Shown here in pieces: positions 37,129 through 46,279 of a stretch of DNA of 64,000 nucleotides. Numbering within the stretch: position 1 is the stretch's first letter; each line of letters starts with the position of its first letter. Source of the DNA: Mariaggregatimicrobium sp964498785 (GTDB lineage Bacteria; Zhuqueibacterota; Zhuqueibacteria; Thermofontimicrobiales; Thiofontviventaceae); the NCBI GenBank assembly GCA_964498785.1, contig CAZCJL010000014.1, forward strand, positions 18,426-82,425, given 5' to 3'. A program made the position numbers and the translations under genes. Under the pieces are notes generated by a model. That model was given only the letters and a program-made list of their open reading frames with translations. It did no database searches and was not told the origin of the DNA.

Positions 37129-38207
37129 GAATTTTAGATAAATACGTATTGCGCCAGTTTCTGGGAACACTGCTGTTTTCCCTGGTCGCTTTTTGTGTCA
37201 TTTTTATCCTAATTGACCTTGTTGGCTATATGGATAAATTTATCGACAAAGATGTCCCCAGAATAATTGTCGCTCGGTATTATGTATATTACCTTCCTTA
37301 TATAATTGTGCTCAGTTTTCCGGTTGCGATGTTATTGGCAAGTCTTTTCAGTATTGGCCAAATGACACGCTATAATGAAATTATTGCCATAACATCATCC
37401 GGTGTTTCGCTTTTCAGAATATTGACCCCGTTATTCATTTTCGGACTTGTTAGCAGTTTATTCATCCTTTATTCAGGAGAAAAATTCATTCCTCTAACCA
37501 ATCAGAAAAAAATCAACATTTATCAAACGTATGTCAGTAAATCAAAGAAAAAGAATAAAACTCGCCACAATGATGTTTACGCCCAAATATCAAAAAATCA
37601 ATGGATGCATATCGGCTATTTTGACACACATATAAACACCGGTTTTAAGGTAAGTATTCAAAATTTTGAACATAACTTTTCACATATAGGCCAGCGGATC
37701 GATGCATCAAAGATTTTCTGGCAAGATAGTATGTGGGTGCTAAAAAATGGCGTGATTAGAGCATTTAATGGCCGCGATGAAACAATAGAAATGTTCGACA
37801 CATTGCAACGATCTGATTTTGAATTTGATGTTCAGGAAATTTCCAATACGCAGAAAAAAACCGAGGAGATGAGCTATTGGGAATTACGTCAATTCATTGA
37901 AAACATAAAGCGAAATGGCGGCAATCCCAATCGCTGGCTTGTGGATTTATATATAAAAATATCGTTTCCGTTCGCAAATCTAATCATTGTTCTATTTGGC
38001 GCTCCACTTGCCTCCCGCAAAACACGAAGCGGCCCGGCGATTAGTTTTGGCATCAGTTTGGTAATCTGCTTTCTCTATTTCGGAATCATCAAAATCGGCC
38101 AGGCATTTGGACACAACGGAGCGCTCCCCCCTTTGCTTGCCGCTTGGATCGGAAACGTCATTTTCGGAACTGCCGCAATTTATATCCTTTACAAAACGAG
38201 GAAATGA
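37125..38207 (+). CDS. lptG: LPS export permease LptG-type
   Basis: The 360-aa protein starts MRILDKYVLRQFLGTLLFS and has six membrane helices around a periplasmic domain (TFGYFDTHINTGFK-like region), with FGAPLASRKTRSGPA in the C-terminal helix region. It is translationally coupled to lptF by a four-base overlap. Together they form the heterodimeric LptFG permease. Its stop codon abuts the stop of the convergent thioredoxin gene. Confidence 0.88.
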   Translation: MRILDKYVLRQFLGTLLFSLVAFCVIFILIDLVGYMDKFIDKDVPRIIVARYYVYYLPYIIVLSFPVAMLLASLFSIGQMTRYNEIIAITSSGVSLFRILTPLFIFGLVSSLFILYSGEKFIPLTNQKKINIYQTYVSKSKKKNKTRHNDVYAQISKNQWMHIGYFDTHINTGFKVSIQNFEHNFSHIGQRIDASKIFWQDSMWVLKNGVIRAFNGRDETIEMFDTLQRSDFEFDVQEISNTQKKTEEMSYWELRQFIENIKRNGGNPNRWLVDLYIKISFPFANLIIVLFGAPLASRKTRSGPAISFGISLVICFLYFGIIKIGQAFGHNGALPPLLAAWIGNVIFGTAAIYILYKTRK

Positions 38208-38531
38208 CTATAATACTTCATCGACTTTCGATTTAATCACATGTTTTGGCGATGCACCAATCATCTGCTGCGTAACGTCCCCATCCTTGAAGATCAACAA
38301 CGTTGGAATACTACGTATACCATATTTCACTGCAATGGATTGATTTGAATCAACATCGCATTTTCCAACCTTTAATTTACCGGCGTATTCGGCTGCTAAT
38401 TCTTCGACTATCAGAGAGACCATCTTGCAAGGCCCGCACCAGACAGCCCAAAAATCGACAAGCACCGGAATGTCGGAAGAAAGAACTTCATCTTCAAAAT
38501 TGCTTTCAGTAACCTGCAATAAATTTGCCAT
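38208..38531 (-). CDS. trxA: Thioredoxin
   Basis: The 107-aa protein has the active site WCGPCK with Cys32 and Cys35, VDFWAVWCGPC context, and the cis-Pro segment RSIPTLLIFKDG, all typical of classical thioredoxin. No signal peptide. The gene is convergent with lptG (stop codons touch) and divergent from the dehydrogenase gene. It reduces disulfides of cytoplasmic proteins. Confidence 0.95.
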   Translation of the reverse strand: MANLLQVTESNFEDEVLSSDIPVLVDFWAVWCGPCKMVSLIVEELAAEYAGKLKVGKCDVDSNQSIAVKYGIRSIPTLLIFKDGDVTQQMIGASPKHVIKSKVDEVL

Positions 38532-38643
38532 GATTTTTTACCCTTTCTATAAGTTATCTTTCCAATATTCGTATTACAAGGTGTATCAAAGATAAAGATT
38601 TTTTTATTCTTTTTCAAGTCTTTTTCAAGAAAAAAAATTTCTC

Positions 38644-38672
38644 TTGACTATTCGGCTGAAAAACCCTATATT
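38644..38672 (+). promoter_or_regulatory. Sigma70-like promoter for the dehydrogenase gene
   Basis: Plus strand TTGACT (38644-38649), 17-base spacer, TATATT (38667-38672), followed by AAGGAGAG and ATG at 38720. Confidence 0.65.
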
Positions 38673-38719
38673 AGTTTCTTTAAGTAACGAACAAAATTAA
38701 TAGTTAAGGAGAGTTAATT

Positions 38720-39838
38720 ATGGCAAAATTTCGTATTGCATGGCTTCCCGGAGATGGCGTGGGTAAAGATGTTATGGAAGCGGCAAAAATCGTTTTAGAT
38801 TCTTTAAAATTAGATGCTGAATACACTCCCGGTGACATTGGATGGGAATTTTGGCGTACCGAAGGCGATCCTCTGCCAAAACGAACCATTGAATTACTCA
38901 AAAAAACTGATTGCGCTCTGTTTGGTGCAATTACATCAAAACCAAAAGAAGAAGCAGAAAAAGAACTGGTTCCTAAGTTGCAAGGCAAAGGATTGATTTA
39001 TTCCAGCCCGATTGTACGATTACGTCAGGAATTTAATTTGCGAACAAACTTAAGACCGTGCAAAGCCTATAAAGGAAATCCTCTTAACTATCGAGATGAT
39101 ATCGATCTGGTCGTTTTTCGGGAAAATACCGAGGATTTATATGCCGGCGTTGAATTCCATCCATTCCCCGAAGAATTGATGAATATGTTAGTGTCACTGC
39201 ACCCGAAGATGAAAAAATTCAGCAGTACATCGTTAGACGACATCGCTGTTTCGCTGCGAATTATCACCCGCAAAGCCGCACAGAACATCATTCGCGATGC
39301 GTTTGAATATGCGAAAAAACATGGCTATAAAACAGTCACTGTTGTTGAAAAACCGAATGTTATTCGCGAAACCAGCGGCCTGATGGTCCGGGAAGCGCGC
39401 AAAATCGCACAGGGATATCCGGGAATCGATCTATGGGAAACCAACATCGACGCAATGTGTATGTGGCTCATCAAAAATCCGAATGACTATGGCGTGCTGG
39501 CCACTTCAAATATGTTCGGCGATATTGTGTCAGATCTGTGTGCGCAGTTAGTCGGTGGCCTGGGTTTTGCGTGCAGCGGCAATATTGGTGATAATTATGC
39601 GGTTTTTGAACCGACTCATGGTTCCGCACCTAAATACGCGGGGCAATACAAAGTAAATCCCATCGCCATGATGCTGTCATGCAAACTAATGCTGGACTGG
39701 CTTGAAGAATTTGATATGGCGAATAAGCTGGAAAATGCGATCGCCAAAGTGATCGCGGAAGCAAAAGTCCAAACTTATGACATGGGGGGAAAATCAACAT
39801 CTCTGGAAGTTGCCCGGGAAATTGTTCGAAAATTATAA
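38720..39838 (+). CDS. Isocitrate/isopropylmalate dehydrogenase family protein
   Basis: The 372-aa protein starts with WLPGDGVGKDVMEAAKIVLD, has VFRENTEDLYAGVE, IITRKAAQNIIRDAFEYAK, NIDAMCMWLIKNPNDYGVL, NMFGDIVSDLCAQLVGGLG and PTHGSAPKYAG. These are the Mg2+/NAD(P) and hydroxyacid-binding motifs of the family. The RENTEDLYAG segment is typical of NAD-dependent isocitrate dehydrogenase, so that is the best guess (TCA cycle), though isopropylmalate or homoisocitrate dehydrogenase cannot be excluded. It stands alone: no leu genes adjoin it. It has its own promoter and a terminator. Confidence 0.87.
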   Translation: MAKFRIAWLPGDGVGKDVMEAAKIVLDSLKLDAEYTPGDIGWEFWRTEGDPLPKRTIELLKKTDCALFGAITSKPKEEAEKELVPKLQGKGLIYSSPIVRLRQEFNLRTNLRPCKAYKGNPLNYRDDIDLVVFRENTEDLYAGVEFHPFPEELMNMLVSLHPKMKKFSSTSLDDIAVSLRIITRKAAQNIIRDAFEYAKKHGYKTVTVVEKPNVIRETSGLMVREARKIAQGYPGIDLWETNIDAMCMWLIKNPNDYGVLATSNMFGDIVSDLCAQLVGGLGFACSGNIGDNYAVFEPTHGSAPKYAGQYKVNPIAMMLSCKLMLDWLEEFDMANKLENAIAKVIAEAKVQTYDMGGKSTSLEVAREIVRKL

Positions 39839-39861
39839 GTTAATACAATTATCACACAATT

Positions 39862-39890
39862 ACACCTTGCAAATTACGCTTGCAAGGTGT
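39862..39890 (+). terminator. Rho-independent terminator after the dehydrogenase gene
   Basis: ACACCTTGCAA (39862-39872) pairs perfectly with TTGCAAGGTGT (39880-39890) across a 7-base loop, then ATTGTTT. It lies 23 bases after the stop. Confidence 0.8.
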
Positions 39891-39979
39891 ATTGTTTATA
39901 AACTTCTTTTTGTCAGCTCTACAATCGATTTTGAAACAGCATTCCGCTATTCGCTTAATTGAAAACAGGATATTTAATC

Positions 39980-42148
39980 TTGAAAAAAGTTAAACTGTCG
40001 CTCGCGCTTCATAATCATCAACCTGTCGGAAATTTTGAAAACGTTTTTGAAGAAGCGTACACGAAAGCATATCTTCCATTTCTGGAACTGTTAGAAAAAC
40101 ATCCGAACATAAAATTGTCATTGCATTACACAGGTATTTTACTTGAATGGATTCAAAATCATTACCCCGAATTTCTCGACCGCTTGAAAATGCTTATTGA
40201 ACAGCAGCAGATTGAAATGATCAGCGGCGGATATTATGAACCTATTTTCATCAATCTGGAAGATCGCGATAAAATTGGTCAGATCCGTAAATTGACCGCA
40301 TTCATTAAAGAACATTTAAATGATGATCCCAACGGGATGTGGCTGGCAGAACGTATCTGGGAGCCCGTGCTACCAACTCCACTTAAAAACGCCGGAATCA
40401 CATTCACAATCGTCGATGATTCTCATTTTAAAGCAGCAGGATTGGAAGAGAATGATTTATTGGGCTACTATACCACCGAAAATCTTGGTGATACAATTTC
40501 AGTATTTCCGATTAATGAAAAATTAAGATACTTCATTCCGTTTCAGGAACCACAAGCAACCATCGATTATTTACTTAGTATTGCCGATGATTCTGGTGAC
40601 AACTTGATCGTTTTTGCCGATGACGGAGAAAAATTTGGCGTGTGGCCCGAGACTTATAAACATTGCTATGAAAATAAATGGCTGGAACGTTTTTTCTCCG
40701 CGATCGAAAAAAATCTCGACTGGATCGACTTGATTCATTTTTCTGACGCCTTATCAAAATTAGAACCTAAAGGTGTTATCTATCTTCCCACAGCCTCTTA
40801 TCGGGAAATGATGGAGTGGGCCATGCCATCCCAATCAATTCAAAAATACCAGCGATTTGAGAATGAACTCAAAAAACATCACCTGTATGATCCATATAAA
40901 GTATTTGTCCACGGTGGATTTTGGCGTAATTTTTTAGCAAACTACCCGGAATCCAACAACATGCAAAAAAAATCGCTGCTTGTTAGCCGGAAACTGGATG
41001 CCGTGAATGCGAATGCAAAAAATGACCAACGTTTTAAAGAGGCGCAGGATCACCTATGGGCCGGACAGTGTAATTGTCCTTACTGGCATGGCGTTTTTGG
41101 TGGTTTATATTTAAATCATATTCGAAACGCTATTTATAAAAATTTAATTCACGCCGAAGTAATAGCCGATGAATTAACCAGATCATCACAACAGTTGAAA
41201 AATGGCTGGGTAGAATCTAAAACATTTGATTTTACTTCCAACGGACACCAGGAAATAATTGTTGAAAGTAAATTCTTCAATCTCTATTTCTCACCGCGAT
41301 TCGGGGGCATGTTGTTTGAACTGGATTATAAACCGAAACAAGTTAATGTATTAGATACCATGACTCGGCGTGAAGAAGCCTATCATCATGCGTTATTACA
41401 AAAAAATATTATTGCATCAGAAAATACGGGAATTGATGAGTTTGCAAGTATACATGATAGAATACGTAGCAAAGAAGCAGACCTCGATAAATTGCTTTTT
41501 TATGATTGGCATCGACGTTCAGCGCTGCTCGATCATTTTCTGCATCCGAACACAACTATAAAAGAGATGTACTCCTCACAATATCATGAGTTAGGTGATT
41601 TTACCATTGAAGCGTATAGCTATGAAACAATTAAAGATGAAGGTAAGTTAAAAATTATAATGTACAGAAACGGGGCAATTTGGTTAACTGATGTACCCCA
41701 TAAAATTTATGTTGAAAAAGAGATTGATATTTTTCCGAATTCATCCGAAATCTCAATTAATTATACTATTAAAAACAAGGAAGCAGTTCCGATAAATCTA
41801 TGGTTTGCAACTGAATTTAATTACGGCCTTTTGGCAGGTGATGCTCCGGATCGTTTTTACTATTTTGACAATACAGAGATTACAGATCAAAAATTAGCAA
41901 GCATGGGAATAACCGAATCAGTACTGAAAATGGGTTTGAAAGATGAGTGGCAAAAAATTGATATCCAATTGATATATTCAACCCCTGCAACTGTTTGGCG
42001 TTTTCCGATTGAAACGGTTTCCCAGTCTGAAGGCGGAGTTGAAAAAGTCTATCAAAATTCTGTAGTTTTACCAAATTGGAAAATTTATTTACCGTCACGG
42101 GGCGAATGGAAAGTGAACATAAATCATAATATTATTCAAATAAAGTAA
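39980..42148 (+). CDS. GH57 4-alpha-glucanotransferase/alpha-amylase
   Basis: I place the start at TTG 39980 (AGGA lies ten bases before it); a TTG at 39959 would add seven residues. The 722-aa protein begins MKKVKLSLALHNHQPVGNF, a GH57 start. The nucleophile motif is WLAERIWEP with Glu124, and FADDGEKFG carries Asp214, matching Glu123 and Asp214 of Thermococcus litoralis 4-alpha-glucanotransferase. The C-terminal domains (DUF1925/1926-type) contain LWFATEFNYGLLAGDAP. It acts on starch or glycogen-type glucans in the cytoplasm. A 14-base gap separates it from the S41 protease gene. Confidence 0.9.
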   Translation: MKKVKLSLALHNHQPVGNFENVFEEAYTKAYLPFLELLEKHPNIKLSLHYTGILLEWIQNHYPEFLDRLKMLIEQQQIEMISGGYYEPIFINLEDRDKIGQIRKLTAFIKEHLNDDPNGMWLAERIWEPVLPTPLKNAGITFTIVDDSHFKAAGLEENDLLGYYTTENLGDTISVFPINEKLRYFIPFQEPQATIDYLLSIADDSGDNLIVFADDGEKFGVWPETYKHCYENKWLERFFSAIEKNLDWIDLIHFSDALSKLEPKGVIYLPTASYREMMEWAMPSQSIQKYQRFENELKKHHLYDPYKVFVHGGFWRNFLANYPESNNMQKKSLLVSRKLDAVNANAKNDQRFKEAQDHLWAGQCNCPYWHGVFGGLYLNHIRNAIYKNLIHAEVIADELTRSSQQLKNGWVESKTFDFTSNGHQEIIVESKFFNLYFSPRFGGMLFELDYKPKQVNVLDTMTRREEAYHHALLQKNIIASENTGIDEFASIHDRIRSKEADLDKLLFYDWHRRSALLDHFLHPNTTIKEMYSSQYHELGDFTIEAYSYETIKDEGKLKIIMYRNGAIWLTDVPHKIYVEKEIDIFPNSSEISINYTIKNKEAVPINLWFATEFNYGLLAGDAPDRFYYFDNTEITDQKLASMGITESVLKMGLKDEWQKIDIQLIYSTPATVWRFPIETVSQSEGGVEKVYQNSVVLPNWKIYLPSRGEWKVNINHNIIQIK

Positions 42149-42162
42149 AACAAGGCCATATC

Positions 42163-43761
42163 ATGAATAAAAGGAAAAAAATTAGCATTTTTCTGGTCAT
42201 ATCTTCACTCGTTGGATTGCTTATAATTTTCAATATTCAAACAAATTTTCTTAATGCTGCAGACAATTTATACGAACAAATTAAGAGATTTATGGAAGTT
42301 TTCAATATTGTAAAACAATATTATGTTGAAGATGTTGAATCAGAAAAACTCGTTACACACGCCATTGAGGGAATGTTGGAGGGACTTGATCCCCACTCTG
42401 TTTATATTGATAATGAAAAATTAAAACAAATAGATGAACGGTTTAAAGGTCATTACCATGGTATTGGAATTGAATTTATCATAAAAAATAAGATACTGAC
42501 AGTCGTATCGCCGATTGCCGGCTCGCCTTCAGATGCACTGGGAATTCGTCCGCACGATCAAATCATCAAAATCGAAGGGAAATCTGCCTACGGAATAACA
42601 GAACAAGAAGTATTTGATAAATTGAGAGGTCCAAAAGGAAGCAAGGTCACTGTTACAATTCGTCGGCCCGGAATGGATGACCCGTTTGATATTACAATCA
42701 CCAGGGATAAAATCCCGATTTACAGTGTAATGGCAACGTTTATGATTGAAGATAAAACCGGTTATATCTATTTGGGTCGTTTTGCCAAAACCACTGTAAC
42801 TGAGTTGGAACAGGCGCTGGTTGAGTTAGAAAGCCAGGGAATGAATCAACTTATTTTGGATTTGCGCGGGAATTCAGGAGGATATCTTGATCAGGCAGTA
42901 CTCATATCAGACAAATTTATCGATGGAAAGAAAAAAATTGTTTATACCCAGGGACGACGTGCTGAAACAAATGATATTTATTATTCGACTTCTCAAAATA
43001 CGCATTTTCGCTTTCCGCTGATTATCCTTGTTGATAATGGCTCTGCAAGCGCTTCTGAAATTGTTGCCGGAGCTGTACAGGATTGGGACAGAGGTTTGAT
43101 TGTTGGAGAAACCAGTTTTGGCAAAGGCCTTGTCCAAAATCAAATCCCCTTAAAAGATGGTTCTGCGTTGCGATTAACAACTGCTCGCTATTATACGCCA
43201 AGCGGCCGGTTAATCCAGCGTCCTTATGACAACGGAATCATGGATTATTATGTGCAAGGTTATGATAATATTGATCCGAATGCTGATGAAGACAGCACAG
43301 AAAGCAAACCGATTTATTATACAAATTCAGGGAGAAAAGTTTATGGTGGCGGAGGAATCACACCTGATGTAACAATCAAATCTAAAAGAATTACGAAATT
43401 TACCAGTAATTTAATTTCAAATCGTGTATTCTTTGACTTTGCCGCACAATATTCGAACAAACGTCCAGACCTATCAAACAATTTTATCGAATTTTACAAA
43501 AAATTCCATATAGAGGACAATATTCTGAGCCAATTCAAAAAATACATCGCTGATAAAGAAATTGAAATGAATGAAGAGGATTTTATCAAAGACATTGATT
43601 TTATTAAACTCTTGATCAAGAGCGAACTTGCGAGAAATATCTGGGATTCAAAATCTTATTATCAAATCAGGATGTCTGGTGATTACCAGGTACGGGAAGC
43701 GTTGAAACTTTTTCCGCAAGCAGCAAAAATTGCACGTATTTCATCAACTGGATTAAATTAG
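42163..43761 (+). CDS. S41-family C-terminal processing protease (CtpA/Prc-like)
   Basis: The 532-aa protein has an N-terminal membrane/signal segment (about 8-24), a DPHSVYI motif, a PDZ domain (GIGIEFIIKNKILTVVSPIA onward), and the S41 catalytic region. The Ser-Lys dyad is Ser296 in GSASASEI and Lys321 in TSFGKGLVQ, 25 residues apart as in E. coli Prc. A C-terminal tail of about 130 residues is not recognised. It acts in the periplasm, trimming protein C-termini. It probably shares a transcript with the GH57 gene; the pairing seems incidental. Confidence 0.93.
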   Translation: MNKRKKISIFLVISSLVGLLIIFNIQTNFLNAADNLYEQIKRFMEVFNIVKQYYVEDVESEKLVTHAIEGMLEGLDPHSVYIDNEKLKQIDERFKGHYHGIGIEFIIKNKILTVVSPIAGSPSDALGIRPHDQIIKIEGKSAYGITEQEVFDKLRGPKGSKVTVTIRRPGMDDPFDITITRDKIPIYSVMATFMIEDKTGYIYLGRFAKTTVTELEQALVELESQGMNQLILDLRGNSGGYLDQAVLISDKFIDGKKKIVYTQGRRAETNDIYYSTSQNTHFRFPLIILVDNGSASASEIVAGAVQDWDRGLIVGETSFGKGLVQNQIPLKDGSALRLTTARYYTPSGRLIQRPYDNGIMDYYVQGYDNIDPNADEDSTESKPIYYTNSGRKVYGGGGITPDVTIKSKRITKFTSNLISNRVFFDFAAQYSNKRPDLSNNFIEFYKKFHIEDNILSQFKKYIADKEIEMNEEDFIKDIDFIKLLIKSELARNIWDSKSYYQIRMSGDYQVREALKLFPQAAKIARISSTGLN

Positions 43762-43950
43762 TTTCAAAAAAAAATCACCCGTATTTTTTTGTATTTATTT
43801 TGATTTTAACATTTAAATAATAATGAGTTATATAATCATGCAGACGTGATCCTCAAATGGAATATTGATATTTATTAGCTTGACTGTCAATATGAAAAAG
43901 GATATATAAGTAATTGATAAAAATAGCGATGTAGAATTTCAAAAAAAGTA

Positions 43951-43979
43951 TTGACTTTTTATAAAAAAATGGTTATAAT
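43951..43979 (+). promoter_or_regulatory. Strong sigma70-like promoter for exbB-exbD-exbD-tonB
   Basis: Plus strand TTGACT (43951-43956), 17-base spacer, perfect TATAAT (43974-43979), 49 bases before exbB, which has GGAGGGA as ribosome site. The rest of the 267-base gap has no open frame. Confidence 0.7.
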
Positions 43980-44028
43980 AAATTAAATTTTAGTAGAATT
44001 ATTAAATCTTTATGGAGGGATTCTCACA

Positions 44029-44646
44029 ATGATCGAATTGTTTGTTAAAGGCGGAGGCATGATGTGGCCGATATTGGCGTTGTTAATTCTGGGACTCGCA
44101 ATTAGCATCGAAAGATTTTGGACTCTATCAAGAGCGTCAATTAATACGCGAGCTTTTATGGCGAAAATACAAACAGCCCTGAAAGAAGGTGGCCTTGAAG
44201 CCGCTAATGAAGTCTGCGCCAATACTCGTGGCCCTGTAGCTTCAATTTTCCAGGCTGGTTTAATGAGAGCAAATCGAGGAATTGAATATGTAGAAAAATC
44301 GATTATGACAGCCGGTTCAATCGAAATGGCATTTTTGGAACGAGGCCTTGTATGGCTCGCAACTGTTGTCAGTATTGCACCGATGTTAGGTTTTACAGGG
44401 ACTGTTTGGGGAATGGTTCTGGCTTTCCGTGACATCGAAGCTGCGAATGACATTACCCCTTCAATCGTTGCTGGCGGTATTTCCGTAGCTCTTCTTACAA
44501 CTTTATTCGGTTTGATCGTGGCCATCATTATCCAAGCAACACATAACTATTTCGTGTCTAAAATTGACCGATTGATTATTGACATGGAAGAAAGCTCCGT
44601 AGAATTTGTTGATAGCCTGGTCGAGACTGGCAAAGTAAAAATGTAA
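44029..44646 (+). CDS. exbB: ExbB/TolQ family motor protein (module 2)
   Basis: The 205-aa protein has three membrane segments, the signature WLATVVSIAPMLGFTGTVWGM and GISVALLTTLFGLIVAII. It heads a plus-strand operon exbB-exbD-exbD-tonB with short gaps (19, 32 and 15 bases). It is close in length and layout to the module 1 ExbB but is a separate copy. The presumed partners are the two ExbDs and TonB that follow. Confidence 0.92.
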   Translation: MIELFVKGGGMMWPILALLILGLAISIERFWTLSRASINTRAFMAKIQTALKEGGLEAANEVCANTRGPVASIFQAGLMRANRGIEYVEKSIMTAGSIEMAFLERGLVWLATVVSIAPMLGFTGTVWGMVLAFRDIEAANDITPSIVAGGISVALLTTLFGLIVAIIIQATHNYFVSKIDRLIIDMEESSVEFVDSLVETGKVKM

Positions 44647-44665
44647 ATTCTAGGAGAATTTAATT

Positions 44666-45070
44666 ATGCTATTAGACAAAAAAGGTAAATCGAAGGCATT
44701 AGAAATTCCGACAAGTTCTCTTGCGGACATTGCTTTCTTACTTTTAATTTTCTTTTTAGTTACAACAACGATTGATATTGATAAGGGTATTGGTTTAGTA
44801 CTTCCTGCGAAAGGAGAAACAAAAGAGGTTCATAAACAAAACATCACAAACCTGCTGATTAATGCTCAGGGCGATGTATTGTTGGATGATAGTCCCATTG
44901 CCATACCTCTTATCAAAGCTAGTATACAAGATAAACTTGCGAAACGACCCAATATGATCGTTTCTGTAAAAACGGACGAGAACACAGACTACTGGGTTTA
45001 TATTAAAGTTCTTGATCAATTAAAGCAAGCGAATGCCTCTCGTATATCAATTGCTGAACCCGAGCACTAA
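44666..45070 (+). CDS. exbD: ExbD family motor protein (module 2, first copy)
   Basis: The 134-aa protein has one N-terminal helix with Asp21 in SLADIAFLLLIFFL, then VLPAKGETKEV and a periplasmic domain with VLDQLKQANASRISIAEPE. The Asp expected for proton relay is present. It is the first of two adjacent ExbD genes; they differ in sequence, so a heterodimer is possible. Confidence 0.9.
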   Translation: MLLDKKGKSKALEIPTSSLADIAFLLLIFFLVTTTIDIDKGIGLVLPAKGETKEVHKQNITNLLINAQGDVLLDDSPIAIPLIKASIQDKLAKRPNMIVSVKTDENTDYWVYIKVLDQLKQANASRISIAEPEH

Positions 45071-45102
45071 TAATTAAGTATAATCAAGAGGAGAGGAAAA
45101 CC

Positions 45103-45516
45103 TTGAAATTTGAGAAAAAAAATAAAGTACAATCAGGAATTCCGACTGCATCATTACCAGATATCGTTTTTATGCTGTTGATCTTTTTCATGGTTTCAAC
45201 AGTATTTAAAGAATTTCGTGGTATTCCTGTAAGACTCCCGGAAGCAAAAAAACTGGAAAAGCTACCAGGAAAAAGGAACATTGCATATATTTATGCAAAT
45301 AACAGCGGTCAGGTAATGGTAGACGATCATTTCGTTGAAATGTCGGAAGTTTCTGAGATTATGTATTCAAAAAGGGCAGATCCCCTTCATCCATTAAAGG
45401 TCGTATCGATGCGTATCGACCAGAAAACAAAAATGTCGGTCGTAAGCTCGATACATGAAGAATTGAGAAAGGCGGACGCCCTAAATGTTAACTATTCGGC
45501 TAGAACAGCCGGCTAA
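45103..45516 (+). CDS. exbD: ExbD family motor protein (module 2, second copy)
   Basis: The 137-aa protein starts at TTG 45103 after GAGGAGAGG. Its membrane helix carries Asp20 in SLPDIVFMLLIFFMV, followed by VRLPEAKKLEKLPG. The C-terminus ends in LRKADALNVNYSARTAG. It differs from the first ExbD mainly in the periplasmic domain. The two-ExbD layout is common in FCB bacteria and suggests distinct roles for the copies. Confidence 0.88.
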   Translation: MKFEKKNKVQSGIPTASLPDIVFMLLIFFMVSTVFKEFRGIPVRLPEAKKLEKLPGKRNIAYIYANNSGQVMVDDHFVEMSEVSEIMYSKRADPLHPLKVVSMRIDQKTKMSVVSSIHEELRKADALNVNYSARTAG

Positions 45517-45531
45517 GTGAGGTGATATAAA

Positions 45532-46182
45532 ATGTTAACAAGAGAAAAAAAATCCGAAGCTGACTTAAAAGTAAGATACAAAAAAGTCATGGAAATCGGT
45601 CTTTTGCTATCTTTAATTATCTGTATCATTATGCTTCAAGCATTTAAAAAATTTGAAGCGCAAAAGGTTGAACCAAAATCATTAGATATTAAGATAGAGG
45701 TCGAAGAAATCCCACAGACCGAACAGATAAAAATGCCGCCACCTCCGGCACGACCGGCAGTACCCATCGAAACAGAGAGTGACGAAATTCCTGAAGATGA
45801 AACCATCGAGATTACTGATCTTGATTTAACAGAACTTCCACCACCACCGCCGCCTCCTTCTACTGATGATGATGCTGCAACAATCTTTGTTCCTTATGAT
45901 GATCCACCACAACCTATCGGTGGATTTGCAGCTATTCAACGTAGCCTTAAGTTTCCTGAAATTGCACGAAAAGCTGGTGTGGAAGGCCGCGTAATGGTGC
46001 ACGTTCAGATTGACGAAAAAGGTAATGTCGTCAATACAAAAATTTTAGTTTCTTTAGGTAATAATGGATGCGATGAAGCTGCTGTTGAAGCAATTAAAAG
46101 CGTAAAATGGAAACCTGCGATGCAACGCGACAGGCCGGTAAAAGTGTGGGTAGCGATACCTGTTGTCTTTAAGCTAAAATAA
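45532..46182 (+). CDS. tonB: Energy transducer TonB (module 2)
   Basis: The 216-aa protein has one N-terminal helix (about 20-38), a Pro-rich linker (KMPPPPARPAVP, ELPPPPPPPSTDDD) and a full TonB C-domain (GGFAAIQRSLKFPEIARKAG, GRVMVHVQIDEKGNVVNTKI, VKVWVAIPVVFKLK). A good ribosome site (GAGGTGATATAAA) precedes the ATG. It ends the exbB-exbD-exbD-tonB operon, which stops at a strong terminator. No receptor gene adjoins, so the partner is elsewhere. Confidence 0.93.
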   Translation: MLTREKKSEADLKVRYKKVMEIGLLLSLIICIIMLQAFKKFEAQKVEPKSLDIKIEVEEIPQTEQIKMPPPPARPAVPIETESDEIPEDETIEITDLDLTELPPPPPPPSTDDDAATIFVPYDDPPQPIGGFAAIQRSLKFPEIARKAGVEGRVMVHVQIDEKGNVVNTKILVSLGNNGCDEAAVEAIKSVKWKPAMQRDRPVKVWVAIPVVFKLK

Positions 46183-46201
46183 GTCTTGATAAATTATAAA
46201 T

Positions 46202-46236
46202 AAAAGCGATGTTTTGTTGAAAAACATCGCTTTTTT
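46202..46236 (+). terminator. Rho-independent terminator after tonB (module 2)
   Basis: AAAAGCGATGTTTT (46202-46215) pairs with AAAACATCGCTTTT (46221-46234) around a five-base loop, followed by a T-run. It overlaps the 5' end of the longest possible reading of the next gene, which argues that the next gene starts further in. Confidence 0.9.
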
Positions 46237-46279
46237 ATTTTCTTTAGTATCTATGAATAAATTTTCTCTCGACCACAAT

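Noticed and set aside
38720..39838. leuB annotation
   Set aside because: No leucine genes nearby, and the RENTEDLYAG motif favours isocitrate dehydrogenase; kept at family level.
44010..44528. 172-aa open frame opposite exbB
   Set aside because: It is antisense to a clear ExbB, has no ribosome site or family features and reflects the codon pattern of the real gene.
46214..46279. Upstream start for the lipoprotein gene
   Set aside because: It lies inside the transcription terminator of the tonB operon and would give an over-long signal peptide.
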